A DNA stretch of 41,818 bases, taken from contig JAJDYL010000025.1 of NCBI GenBank assembly GCA_022825195.1, positions 1-41,818 of the forward strand, given 5' to 3'. Numbering within the stretch: the stretch's first letter is position 1; every line of letters starts with the position of its first letter. The notes beneath the pieces were generated by a model. That model saw only the letters and a list, made by a program, of their open reading frames with translations. It was not told the origin of the DNA and searched no databases. Shown piece after piece: positions 34,341 to 41,089 of the stretch. Position numbers and translations under genes: made by a program. This stretch comes from Alphaproteobacteria bacterium (GTDB lineage: Bacteria; Pseudomonadota; Alphaproteobacteria; Bin95).

Positions 34341-35246
34341 TCAGAAGTCCGAGACCGCCCGCCGGAGGGCGGCGAAGTCCGTGCCGGCTTCGAGGCCGAT
34401 GCAGATTAGGCCGGACGGGGCGTCGGAGGGCGCGTCCGAGACGGCCCAGCGGCTGCCGACGGTCTGGATCGCGGCCATGCCGCCGCCGGGGCGGGGCATG
34501 AAGCCCTTGGCGCGCAGCAGGCCGTGCGCGGGGTCGGCCAGGATGCGGGCGAGCGCCTCCGGCTCGGCTCTCTCGGGCGGGTCCAGCGCGGCCGTGGCGT
34601 AGCCGGCCGTGTGGTCGAACGGCCCGCCGCCTGCCGGCAGGGCGGCGCGGCCGGTCCAGGCGCCGAGCACGATGTCGATGGGGGCCTCGGCGCGGGTCGT
34701 GCGCAGGACCCGGGCGTCCGGCGCGGTCTCGCCGAGCCAGGCTTCCGCGGCGTCCGGATCGCCCGCGAGGTCGCACTTGTTGAGGAGGATGAGATCGGCT
34801 TCCGACAATTGGCGGCGGACGGTGCTGCCGAGATAGCGGTCGCCGGCCCGGCCGCGCACGGTCTCGGCGTCGGCCAGCACCACCGCGCCGTCGAGCGCGA
34901 AACCCTGCAGCAGGCCGACCGTGCCGGCGATGGCGCCCGGAAAGGCGACGCCGCTCGCCTCCAGCAGCACGTGGTCCGGCCTCGGCTCCAGCGCCCGGAG
35001 CATGGCCAGCGACGACACCAGGTCCTCGCCGTAGCTGCAGCACACGCAGCCGCCGACAAGGCTGACGATGCGGTCGTCCGCGGCTTCGACAAGGCTCGCG
35101 TCGATGGGGAGCGCGCCGAACTCGTTGACCATGATCGCGAGTCGCCTGCCGTTCGCCTGCCGGAGCAGGCTGTTGACGAGCGTCGTCTTGCCGGCGCCCA
35201 GATAGCCGCCGACCACGGTGACGGGCAGCGGGCCGGCGGCCGTCAT
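34341..35246 (-). CDS. CobW/G3E-family GTPase (metallochaperone)
   Basis: A 301-residue P-loop GTPase. GYLGAGKTTLVNSLL is the Walker A motif, GGCVCCSYGEDL the CxCC metal site of the family, LLEASGVAFP the switch region, and LLNKCDL the guanine-specificity motif; a short CobW C-terminal domain follows. G3E proteins hand metals, usually zinc or cobalt, to client enzymes. The ATG overlaps the stop of the amidohydrolase gene (ATGA), so the amidohydrolase, a metal enzyme, is a likely client. Metal and client are inferred. Confidence 0.93.
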   Translation of the reverse strand: MTAAGPLPVTVVGGYLGAGKTTLVNSLLRQANGRRLAIMVNEFGALPIDASLVEAADDRIVSLVGGCVCCSYGEDLVSSLAMLRALEPRPDHVLLEASGVAFPGAIAGTVGLLQGFALDGAVVLADAETVRGRAGDRYLGSTVRRQLSEADLILLNKCDLAGDPDAAEAWLGETAPDARVLRTTRAEAPIDIVLGAWTGRAALPAGGGPFDHTAGYATAALDPPERAEPEALARILADPAHGLLRAKGFMPRPGGGMAAIQTVGSRWAVSDAPSDAPSGLICIGLEAGTDFAALRRAVSDF

Positions 35247-36889
35247 GCCTGGAGGTCGGCGGCCCGGAAGATACGGCCGCCCTGCACCGTACCCCAGACG
35301 CGCACGTCCTTCAGCCGCTCGCCGCCGATGGTTTCCGGGTCGTCCTCCAGCACGGCGAAATCGGCGCGCTTGCCGGTCTCGATGGAGCCCACCTCGCCGT
35401 CGAGCCCGAGCGTGTAGGCGGCGCCGAGCGTGATCGTGCGCAGCGCGTCGGCGACGCCGATCCGCTCCTGCTCGCCGAGGGTGCGCCCCGATGCGGTCCG
35501 CCGGTTGACGGCGCACCAGGCGGTGAAGAGCGGGCCCAGCGGCGTGACCGGCGCGTCGGAATGGATGGCGAGCGGCACGCCCTCGCGGAGCGCGGTCGCG
35601 CAGGCGTTCATGCGCTCGGCGCGCTCCGGCCCCACGGTCACGGCGTAATGCTGGTCGCCCCAGTAGAAATGGTGGTTGGGGAAGAGGTTGACGCACAGGC
35701 CGAGCGCGCGGATGCGCCGGAACTGCGCGGCGTCGGCAAGCTGGCAGTGCTGGAGGGTGAAGCGGTGGTCGGGCGCCGGATGCTTGCGGAGCGCGGACTC
35801 CATGCAGTCCAGCGCGAGCTCCGTCGCCTCGTCGCCATTGGTGTGCGTGTGGACCCCGAGGCCGGCGGCGAGCGCGCGCTCGTAGATCTCCAGCAGGTGC
35901 TCCGGCGGCACGTACCAGAGCCCTTCCGGCGCGCCGTTATAGTAGCCGGGCCAGCGCAGCCGGGCGGAGAAGCCCTGGATCGAGCCGTCCGCCACCACCT
36001 TGATGATGCCGAGGCGGAGCCTGTCCCGGCTGCGGCCCCTGAGCTCGAGCGCCCGGTCGATCAGCTCTTCGGGCGTCAGGCCGTAGAAGCGCCGCAGCGA
36101 GACGATGCGCGCCGGGTAGTCGGGCTCGCCCGTCACGCGCAGCATCATCTCCACCGCGTCTTCCGGCAGCAGGTTGGCGAGGTCGGCGGCCGTGGTGACG
36201 CCGGTGCGCACGCAGAGTTTTGCGAAGCGGCGCAGGCCCGGCTCGTCGCAGGCCAGCAGGTCGCGGTCGAAGCCGGTGTGGACGCCGAGCGGGGCCATGG
36301 CGTCGGGCCCCTTCATCTCGCCGGTCGGCAGGCCGTCCGCGCCGAGCGGGATGCCGGGATGGTTGACGCCCGTGCGCAGCAGCCCGGCGAGCTCCAGCGC
36401 CCTGGTGTTGACATTCAGGATATGGCCGGAGGCGTTCAGCACGCCGACCGCGCGTTCGGTCGAGACCCTGTCGAGGTCGTGGCGGTTGATGCGCCGGCCG
36501 CCATAGTAGATCGCGTCGAGCGACCAGCCGGCGAGCGGCGACGCCGGGTCCTCCAGCGCGCCCGCCGCTTCGGCGAGCCGCTCCACCACCGCGTCGATGG
36601 ACTTCAGGCCCGCCCAGACCCTGCCTTCGGGGTCCATGCGGTCGAAGAAGCCGCAATAGACATAGGCCCAGAGCGAGCCTTCCATGACATGGCTGTGGCC
36701 TTCCACCAGCCCCGGCATCAGCACCTTGTCCGCGAAGCGCCCGTCCAGCCGGTAGTCGCCCCAGCCGGCGAGCTCCTCCAGCGTCCCGGCGCCGAGGATG
36801 CGGCCCTCGCGCACCGCCACATGGGTGGCGTGCGGCCGGGCCGGGTTCATGGTGACGATCCGGGCGGCCGGGTAGATGGTGGCGGTCAT
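35243..36889 (-). CDS. YtcJ-like amidohydrolase
   Basis: A 548-residue metal-dependent hydrolase of the YtcJ (amidohydrolase 3) family. Metal or catalytic elements in order are GLVEGHSHVMEGS, IIKVVADGSIQGFSA, VHTHTNGDEA, FTLQHCQLAD and the late AIHSDAPVTPLGPL with Asp. N-terminal (YPAARIVTMNPARPHATHVA) and C-terminal strands form the beta-sandwich. Its ATG overlaps the UGSC gene stop and its stop overlaps the G3E GTPase start, both as ATGA, so the three are expressed as a tight unit. The substrate is unknown. Confidence 0.93.
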   Translation of the reverse strand: MTATIYPAARIVTMNPARPHATHVAVREGRILGAGTLEELAGWGDYRLDGRFADKVLMPGLVEGHSHVMEGSLWAYVYCGFFDRMDPEGRVWAGLKSIDAVVERLAEAAGALEDPASPLAGWSLDAIYYGGRRINRHDLDRVSTERAVGVLNASGHILNVNTRALELAGLLRTGVNHPGIPLGADGLPTGEMKGPDAMAPLGVHTGFDRDLLACDEPGLRRFAKLCVRTGVTTAADLANLLPEDAVEMMLRVTGEPDYPARIVSLRRFYGLTPEELIDRALELRGRSRDRLRLGIIKVVADGSIQGFSARLRWPGYYNGAPEGLWYVPPEHLLEIYERALAAGLGVHTHTNGDEATELALDCMESALRKHPAPDHRFTLQHCQLADAAQFRRIRALGLCVNLFPNHHFYWGDQHYAVTVGPERAERMNACATALREGVPLAIHSDAPVTPLGPLFTAWCAVNRRTASGRTLGEQERIGVADALRTITLGAAYTLGLDGEVGSIETGKRADFAVLEDDPETIGGERLKDVRVWGTVQGGRIFRAADLQA

Positions 36890-37407
36890 GCCGCGGTCAG
36901 GATCGGCAGGGCCTGCCGGTAGGCCGCTTCGGCCAGCACCCTGATCTCGTCCGGCCGGCGGCTGCCGATAGGATGCTCGACCATGATGAAGGGATAGTCC
37001 GGAAGGCCGAGCGTCCGGGCGATGTTCCGCGCCGTCACCTCGAAGGGTTCGGTGCAGATGACCGCTGCTCGTTTCCCGAACTGCTCGAAGCTGATGCCGT
37101 CATGCAAACTGCACGTCGAACAGGAGCCTCAGTCGCCGAGCCCCGTTATCAGGAAATCAACTTTCCCGGCCGCCTCCTGCAGCGTCTCTTCGGGCGCGGG
37201 CGCGCTCGCGTTCCACTTCGACCAGACCGGCACCACCGAGCAGCCGTGCCGTTCCTCGAAGAGCGCGGCGGTCTCGCGAAGCATGAGCTGCGCGTTGAGC
37301 TTGCCGTTCTCCAGCAGGCCGATGGTCCTGCCCTCCAGCCCGGCCAGCGCCGCCGCGCGGCCAAGATTCCGCTCCGGCCCCGGAACCGTGGGGTCGCAAA
37401 GAAGCAT
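36886..37407 (-). CDS. UGSC-family selenoprotein (in-frame UGA decoded as selenocysteine)
   Basis: The frame from ATG 37407 reads 92 codons, meets TGA at 37131-37129, then stays open to a real stop at 36886. Read through, it gives 173 residues with Sec93-Gly-Ser-Cys96 in GLGD-U-GSCSTCSLHDG. The domain runs across the UGA: LEGRTIGLLENGKLNAQLML and VDFLITGLG before it, GISFEQFGKRAAVICTEPF and PDYPFIMVEHPIG after it. I recall a UGSC (seleno)protein family with this motif, where some members have Cys in place of Sec. A SECIS-like hairpin follows the UGA (37098-37118). The ATG has GGGAG 9 nt upstream. Sec with a resolving Cys three residues on suggests redox catalysis. The ATGA overlap joins it to the amidohydrolase gene. 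A pseudogene reading is less likely, because sequence conservation continues immediately after the UGA. Confidence 0.87.
37098..37118 (-). promoter_or_regulatory. SECIS-like hairpin downstream of the UGA
   Basis: On the coding strand CGACGTGCA and TGCATGACG pair as a 9-bp stem with one A-A mismatch and one G-T pair around the 3-nt loop GTT (37107-37109). The loop starts 19 nt after the UGA. From memory of bacterial SECIS rules (apical loop 3-14 nt, 16-37 nt from the UGA, a G in the first two loop positions) it fits all three. Confidence 0.7.
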
Positions 37408-37440
37408 GCCTGTCGTCTCCCGTCCGTTGTCGGTTTCAGT

Positions 37441-37474
37441 CTATTCGCAATCGACACACATGCCGATGGGCTTT
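37441..37474 (-). pseudogene. Remnant tail of a 359-aa-type gene upstream of the UGSC gene
   Basis: On the minus strand this reads KPIGMCVDCE then TAG, against KPIGVCIDCE-TAG at the end of the intact gene at 38292. The 34-bp stretch matches 38292-38325 at about 29 of 34 positions. Upstream of it the frame breaks at once. It sits 33 bp before the selenoprotein start, where the end of the intact gene would be expected if VapBC were absent. Confidence 0.75.
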
Positions 37475-37491
37475 CACCGTCTGCCCGATAT

Positions 37492-37923
37492 TCAGCCGCC
37501 GCCGCTCGCATACTCGGCGAGCGTCACGACTGCGCCGCCATGAGCGGTCGGCGCAACCGCATTTGCAAAGCGACGGTCGGCTGTCACGACAGTCGCGCCG
37601 ATACGATGGGCCAGCGCGAGATACATGAAGTCGTAAATCGGCCTGTCGAGCGCCAGCGCGATCCGGATTGCGTCTGCGCCGACCGTTTCATCGGCGTGCC
37701 ACTGCACCGGCATCCGGGGCACCGAAGCCATCATCGCGCCTGCTTCGTCATGTTCGATCTGGCCCCGGCGCGCCTTGCTCCAGAGCGCATTGGCCAGTTC
37801 GGCCGCCATCAGGCGCGGCGCATGCAGGTCATGCCCGCCTGTCGCCAATTCACGCGCAGCTTCGAAATCCTCTTCGGCTACCAGCCACTTGACCGATACG
37901 CTGGCGTCAACGACCAGCCGCAT
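37492..37923 (-). CDS. vapC: VapC-type PIN-domain ribonuclease toxin
   Basis: A 143-residue PIN domain. The four acidic residues are Asp6 (RLVVDASVSVKWLV), Glu42 (LMAAELANALW), Asp98 (IYDFMYLALA) and Asp116 (TVVTADRRF), as needed to cut RNA. Its ATG overlaps the antitoxin stop. The unit sits between two genes of the selenoprotein locus and bears the marks of an inserted cassette: a duplicated tail of the flanking gene lies just after it. Confidence 0.93.
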   Translation of the reverse strand: MRLVVDASVSVKWLVAEEDFEAARELATGGHDLHAPRLMAAELANALWSKARRGQIEHDEAGAMMASVPRMPVQWHADETVGADAIRIALALDRPIYDFMYLALAHRIGATVVTADRRFANAVAPTAHGGAVVTLAEYASGGG

Positions 37924-38192
37924 CAGTAGCCGAGATGGGGGCGGTGGCCGCGGTCGCGGTCCTCGCGAATCAGTACCCAGCCGGGCGTATGTTCGCGCCC
38001 TTCTGTCGCACGCCGCAAGGGATCGACCATGGCCCAGAAGGCGGCGCGTTTGGCCTCCATGTCGTCGTCCTCGACTGCGCATTCCAGGATATGGCGCACC
38101 TCGCCTTCCAGGGACCGGTTGTTGCCCGAAGCACGGTCCTTGAGGCGCCGGACCACCTCGTCATCGAGTTGCCGCACATTAATCGCCGCCAT
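37923..38192 (-). CDS. FitA/VapB-like ribbon-helix-helix antitoxin
   Basis: An 89-residue protein. The N-terminal AAINVRQLDDEVVRRLKDRA followed by SGNNRSLEGEVRHILE is the ribbon-helix-helix DNA-binding fold of FitA-like antitoxins. The C-terminal part (AKRAAFWAMVDPLRR and WVLIREDRD) should wrap the PIN toxin and block its active site. Its stop overlaps the toxin start. An imperfect inverted repeat (38212-38230) lies upstream. Confidence 0.9.
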   Translation of the reverse strand: MAAINVRQLDDEVVRRLKDRASGNNRSLEGEVRHILECAVEDDDMEAKRAAFWAMVDPLRRATEGREHTPGWVLIREDRDRGHRPHLGY

Positions 38193-38211
38193 CTCTCGAT
38201 CCTCGAATATC

Positions 38212-38230
38212 TGCTACCGAATTGATAGCA
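38212..38230. promoter_or_regulatory. Operator-like inverted repeat upstream of VapBC
   Basis: TGCTACC and GATAGCA are 7-bp arms with one mismatch around GAATT. It lies 20 nt before the antitoxin start, a typical place for the autorepression site of ribbon-helix-helix antitoxins. Confidence 0.5.
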
Positions 38231-38291
38231 CAACAAGGCGGGACGAGACAATCGCCCGCGTTTGGAACGACAGCCGGCTCGCGCGCCCCGC

Positions 38292-39371
38292 CTATTCGCA
38301 GTCGATGCACACGCCGATGGGCTTGGACTGCATGAGGGAGCCGCGGCCGCGGCTCCAGGAGGGGATGAAGCTGGAGTGGCCGCCGGCGTCGCCGCCGCCC
38401 ATCAGGACCAGGATGTCGTCCGGGCCGAGGCCGCGGTGGAAGTGGCCGTCTGCCGCCAGCGGGTGCGTGCCCTCCTCGCCGTGCTGCTTGCCGTATTCGA
38501 CGTCGCGGTGCTTGCCGACCGACTTCATGCCCTCGACGCTGCGCCGCGCATGGGCGAACAGGTATTCCTGCGCCTGCCTGCGCGTCCAGCCGGCGCCGGC
38601 GAGAATGCGCATATGCTCCGGCGCCATCACGACGACGGACTGGCCGAGCGTGATGCAGCCGTAATTCGCCATCGCATCGGCGACGGTGGACAGGATCTGC
38701 TCCGGCGTGTTGCCGCCATGGTTCTCGACATTGCAGAAGCCGCCGCCGGCGAACGCCGTGACGCTGCTCACCCCCTCCGGATAGCCCTGCTCCTCGCAGA
38801 GCAGCGGCCAGGGATTGCCGCGGCTGCGCTCCGCGATGCAGAAGCTGAACTTGCCCGGATGGCCCTGGGTCGATTTGTCGGAAATGCCGGGGACCATCCG
38901 GAAGACGTTCATCAGGATGAGGCGCACGGCGCGGCCGATGGTGGCGTTGGCGCGGTTGCCGGGGCCGAACAGGTTCACGTCCGCGTTCATGGCGATGTCG
39001 TCGGTGACGGGGCCGCTGACGACGAGCAGCGGCGCCGAGCCGCCGGTGGAGGCGGTCGAGCCGTGGAAGTTGAAGCCGGGCTCGTTCATGGCCTCGAAGG
39101 CCGCGACCAGCACCGGGAAATATTCGGGCCGGCAGCCGGCCATGACGGCGTTGACCGCCGCGGCGTGGACCGTGCATTCGAGGCCCGTTGCGGGATGGCG
39201 GGCGATGGGCGTCTCCGGCGGTCGGCCCTCATAGCCGAGCATCTCTTGCACGCGCCCGGCCGCCGGCGGCACCACGGGCAGGCCGTCGGTCCAGCCCTGC
39301 TCGTAGCAATAGTCGATGGCGGCGAGCGGGTCGTCGGGGACCTCGTGCAGGCGTTCGGCATCGTAGGGCAT
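38292..39371 (-). CDS. Unknown 359-residue protein with C-terminal CxxC, linked to the UGSC selenoprotein
   Basis: I cannot name the function. The protein opens with EQGWTDGLPVVPPAAGRVQE, followed by NAVMAGCRPEYFPVLVAAFE, then GSTASTGGSAPLLVVSGPV, NLFGPGNRANATIGRAVRLI, GGFCNVENHGGNTPEQIL and a C-terminal HSSFIPSWSRGRG, ending in Cys355-Ile-Asp-Cys358-Glu. The last five residues put a CxxC at the extreme C-terminus, as a mobile redox tail would be. A 10-codon remnant of a related gene still precedes the selenoprotein gene, so this gene type was probably directly upstream of it before VapBC entered. GGGAG lies 11 nt before the ATG. Confidence 0.85.
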   Translation of the reverse strand: MPYDAERLHEVPDDPLAAIDYCYEQGWTDGLPVVPPAAGRVQEMLGYEGRPPETPIARHPATGLECTVHAAAVNAVMAGCRPEYFPVLVAAFEAMNEPGFNFHGSTASTGGSAPLLVVSGPVTDDIAMNADVNLFGPGNRANATIGRAVRLILMNVFRMVPGISDKSTQGHPGKFSFCIAERSRGNPWPLLCEEQGYPEGVSSVTAFAGGGFCNVENHGGNTPEQILSTVADAMANYGCITLGQSVVVMAPEHMRILAGAGWTRRQAQEYLFAHARRSVEGMKSVGKHRDVEYGKQHGEEGTHPLAADGHFHRGLGPDDILVLMGGGDAGGHSSFIPSWSRGRGSLMQSKPIGVCIDCE

Positions 39372-39473
39372 CGGCGCGCGGGCTCCCTTCGGCCTCCGGT
39401 TGCCACCCTATAGCGCATGGTGAATTATCCCGGCAACAGAACCGCCGGACGCGCAAGAGGGGGAATCGGGCCC

Positions 39474-40565
39474 GTGGCGACAATCGACAAGCTGGAAATC
39501 GACCTGTTCCGCCTGCCGCTGCCCGTGGCGATGGAGGCCTCGGCCGCGGGCGTGATGACCGCCTTCGACATGGTGACGGCGCGGATTACCGACAGCGACG
39601 GCGTCTCGGGCGTCGGCTACACCGTGATGCATGAGGGGCAGGGCGGCCCGATCGCGGCGATGTGCGACGGCTCCTTCCGCTCCAGCATCGAGGGCCGCGA
39701 CCCGGACCTGATCGAGGCGATCTGGCGGGACATCTACAAGCGCCACCACTATGCCGGCCGGGGCGGGGCCACCGGCTTCGCGATGGCGGCCGTCGATGTC
39801 GCGCTCTGGGACCTGAAGGGCAACAGGCTGGGCGCCCCGCTCTGGCGGCTGCTCGGCGGGGCCAATCCGAGCGTGCGCGCCTATGCCGGCAATATCGACC
39901 TCAACTTCCCGGTGGACGAACTGCTGGCCGGCGGCATGGCGAGCGTCGAGGCGGGGTTCCGCTCGGTCAAGATGCGGCTCGGCCGCCCGACCTTGCGGGA
40001 GGACATCGCCCGCGTGGAGGCGATGCGCAACCATCTGCCCGACGAGATCGAGCTGATGGCGGACGCGAACGAGGCCTGGCGGGTGGAGCAGGCGATGCGC
40101 GCGATGATCCAGCTGCAGCCCTTCGACCTGGTCTGGCTGGAGGAGCCGATTTCGCCCGACAACACCGCCGGCTACGCCCATCTGCGCTCGCTCGGCCTGG
40201 TGCCGCTGGCGGCGGGCGAGAACCACCACACGCTCGCCGAGTTCGCCGCGCTGATCGGCGCCGGCGGGGTCGATTTCCCGGAGCCGGACCTCACCACCTG
40301 CGGCGGCGTCACACCCTTCATGAAGGTGGCCCGGCTCGCCGAGGCGCACGGCCTGCCGGTTATGAGCCACGGCGCGCACGACCTGCATATCCACCTGCTG
40401 GCGGCGGCCCCGAACGCGGCCTATCTGGAGTGGCACGCCTTCGGCCTCGACAAGTTCATGGCCGATCCGCTGACGGTCCAGGACGGCTACGCCCGCGCGC
40501 CGGACCGCCCCGGCCATGGCATCGCCTTCGACTGGGAGGCGCTGGCGGCCCACCGGCCGGGTTAG
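39474..40565 (+). CDS. Mandelate racemase/muconate lactonizing enzyme family protein
   Basis: A 363-residue enolase-superfamily enzyme. Lys166-Met-Arg168 (FRSVKMRLG) is the first catalytic strand, Asp197 (MADANEAW), Glu223/Glu224 (LEEPISPDN) and Glu249 (AAGENHHT) the magnesium ligands, and His299 (VMSHGAHDLHIH) the likely second base, as in the mandelate racemase subgroup. The start is GTG at 39474, with AGAGGGGGA upstream; an in-frame ATG at 39417 is possible. Acid-sugar dehydration or racemisation is typical, but the substrate is unknown. Confidence 0.9.
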   Translation: MATIDKLEIDLFRLPLPVAMEASAAGVMTAFDMVTARITDSDGVSGVGYTVMHEGQGGPIAAMCDGSFRSSIEGRDPDLIEAIWRDIYKRHHYAGRGGATGFAMAAVDVALWDLKGNRLGAPLWRLLGGANPSVRAYAGNIDLNFPVDELLAGGMASVEAGFRSVKMRLGRPTLREDIARVEAMRNHLPDEIELMADANEAWRVEQAMRAMIQLQPFDLVWLEEPISPDNTAGYAHLRSLGLVPLAAGENHHTLAEFAALIGAGGVDFPEPDLTTCGGVTPFMKVARLAEAHGLPVMSHGAHDLHIHLLAAAPNAAYLEWHAFGLDKFMADPLTVQDGYARAPDRPGHGIAFDWEALAAHRPG

Positions 40566-40575
40566 CCCACGAACG

Positions 40576-41088
40576 CTACAGCGAGGCGAAGGCGGGGGCG
40601 TGCTCGACGCGCGGCCCCTGCAGGCCGCCCGGTGCGAGCGCGAGCCCCATCAGGGCCGGGCCGGCATAGGGCGAGTCCATGTCCGCCACGCTTTCCGGGC
40701 GGAAGCCGAAGCGCCGGTAGTAGGCCGGGTCTCCCAGCACGACGACACCCTGCCAGCCGTCCCGCTTCGCCCGGTCGAGCCCGGCCTCCACCAGCAACGC
40801 GCCGATACCCCGCCGCCGCCGGTCCGCACGGACCGCAAGCGGCGCAAGGGCAAGGGCGGAGGCAGGCGCGCACAGCCTCGAAAACAGCACATGCCCCATG
40901 ACGGCCCCGCCTTCGACCGCGACCAGCGACAGCACGGCATCTCCGTCCCCGCGAAGCCGCTCCACCAGCCGCGCTTCCTCGGAGGTCGGAAATGCTCCGA
41001 GCAGAAGCCGCTCAATTGTCTCCCGATCATCGGCGGCTTCCGGGCGTATCGAAGGGTGCGCGCCGGGACTGCTGTCCGCGGTTCCCAA
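40576..41088 (-). CDS. GNAT-family N-acetyltransferase (YhbS-like)
   Basis: A 170-residue acetyltransferase. LAPLAVRADRRRRGIGALLV is the acetyl-CoA-binding loop, and GVVVLGDPAYYRRFGFRPES is typical of YhbS-like members. The start is TTG at 41088, just before which the DapA-family gene ends; no other start codon fits ahead of the GNAT core. It acetylates an unknown amine. It converges with the enolase-family gene 10 bp away. Confidence 0.88.
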   Translation of the reverse strand: MGTADSSPGAHPSIRPEAADDRETIERLLLGAFPTSEEARLVERLRGDGDAVLSLVAVEGGAVMGHVLFSRLCAPASALALAPLAVRADRRRRGIGALLVEAGLDRAKRDGWQGVVVLGDPAYYRRFGFRPESVADMDSPYAGPALMGLALAPGGLQGPRVEHAPAFASL

Positions 41089-41089
41089 C

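Noticed and set aside
36886..37407. Two separate genes, or a pseudogene broken by a stop codon, at the selenoprotein locus
   Set aside because: The frame and protein similarity continue without shift across the TGA, the motif at the join is U-G-S-C, the second half has no good start (TTG without a ribosome binding site), and a SECIS-like hairpin is correctly placed.
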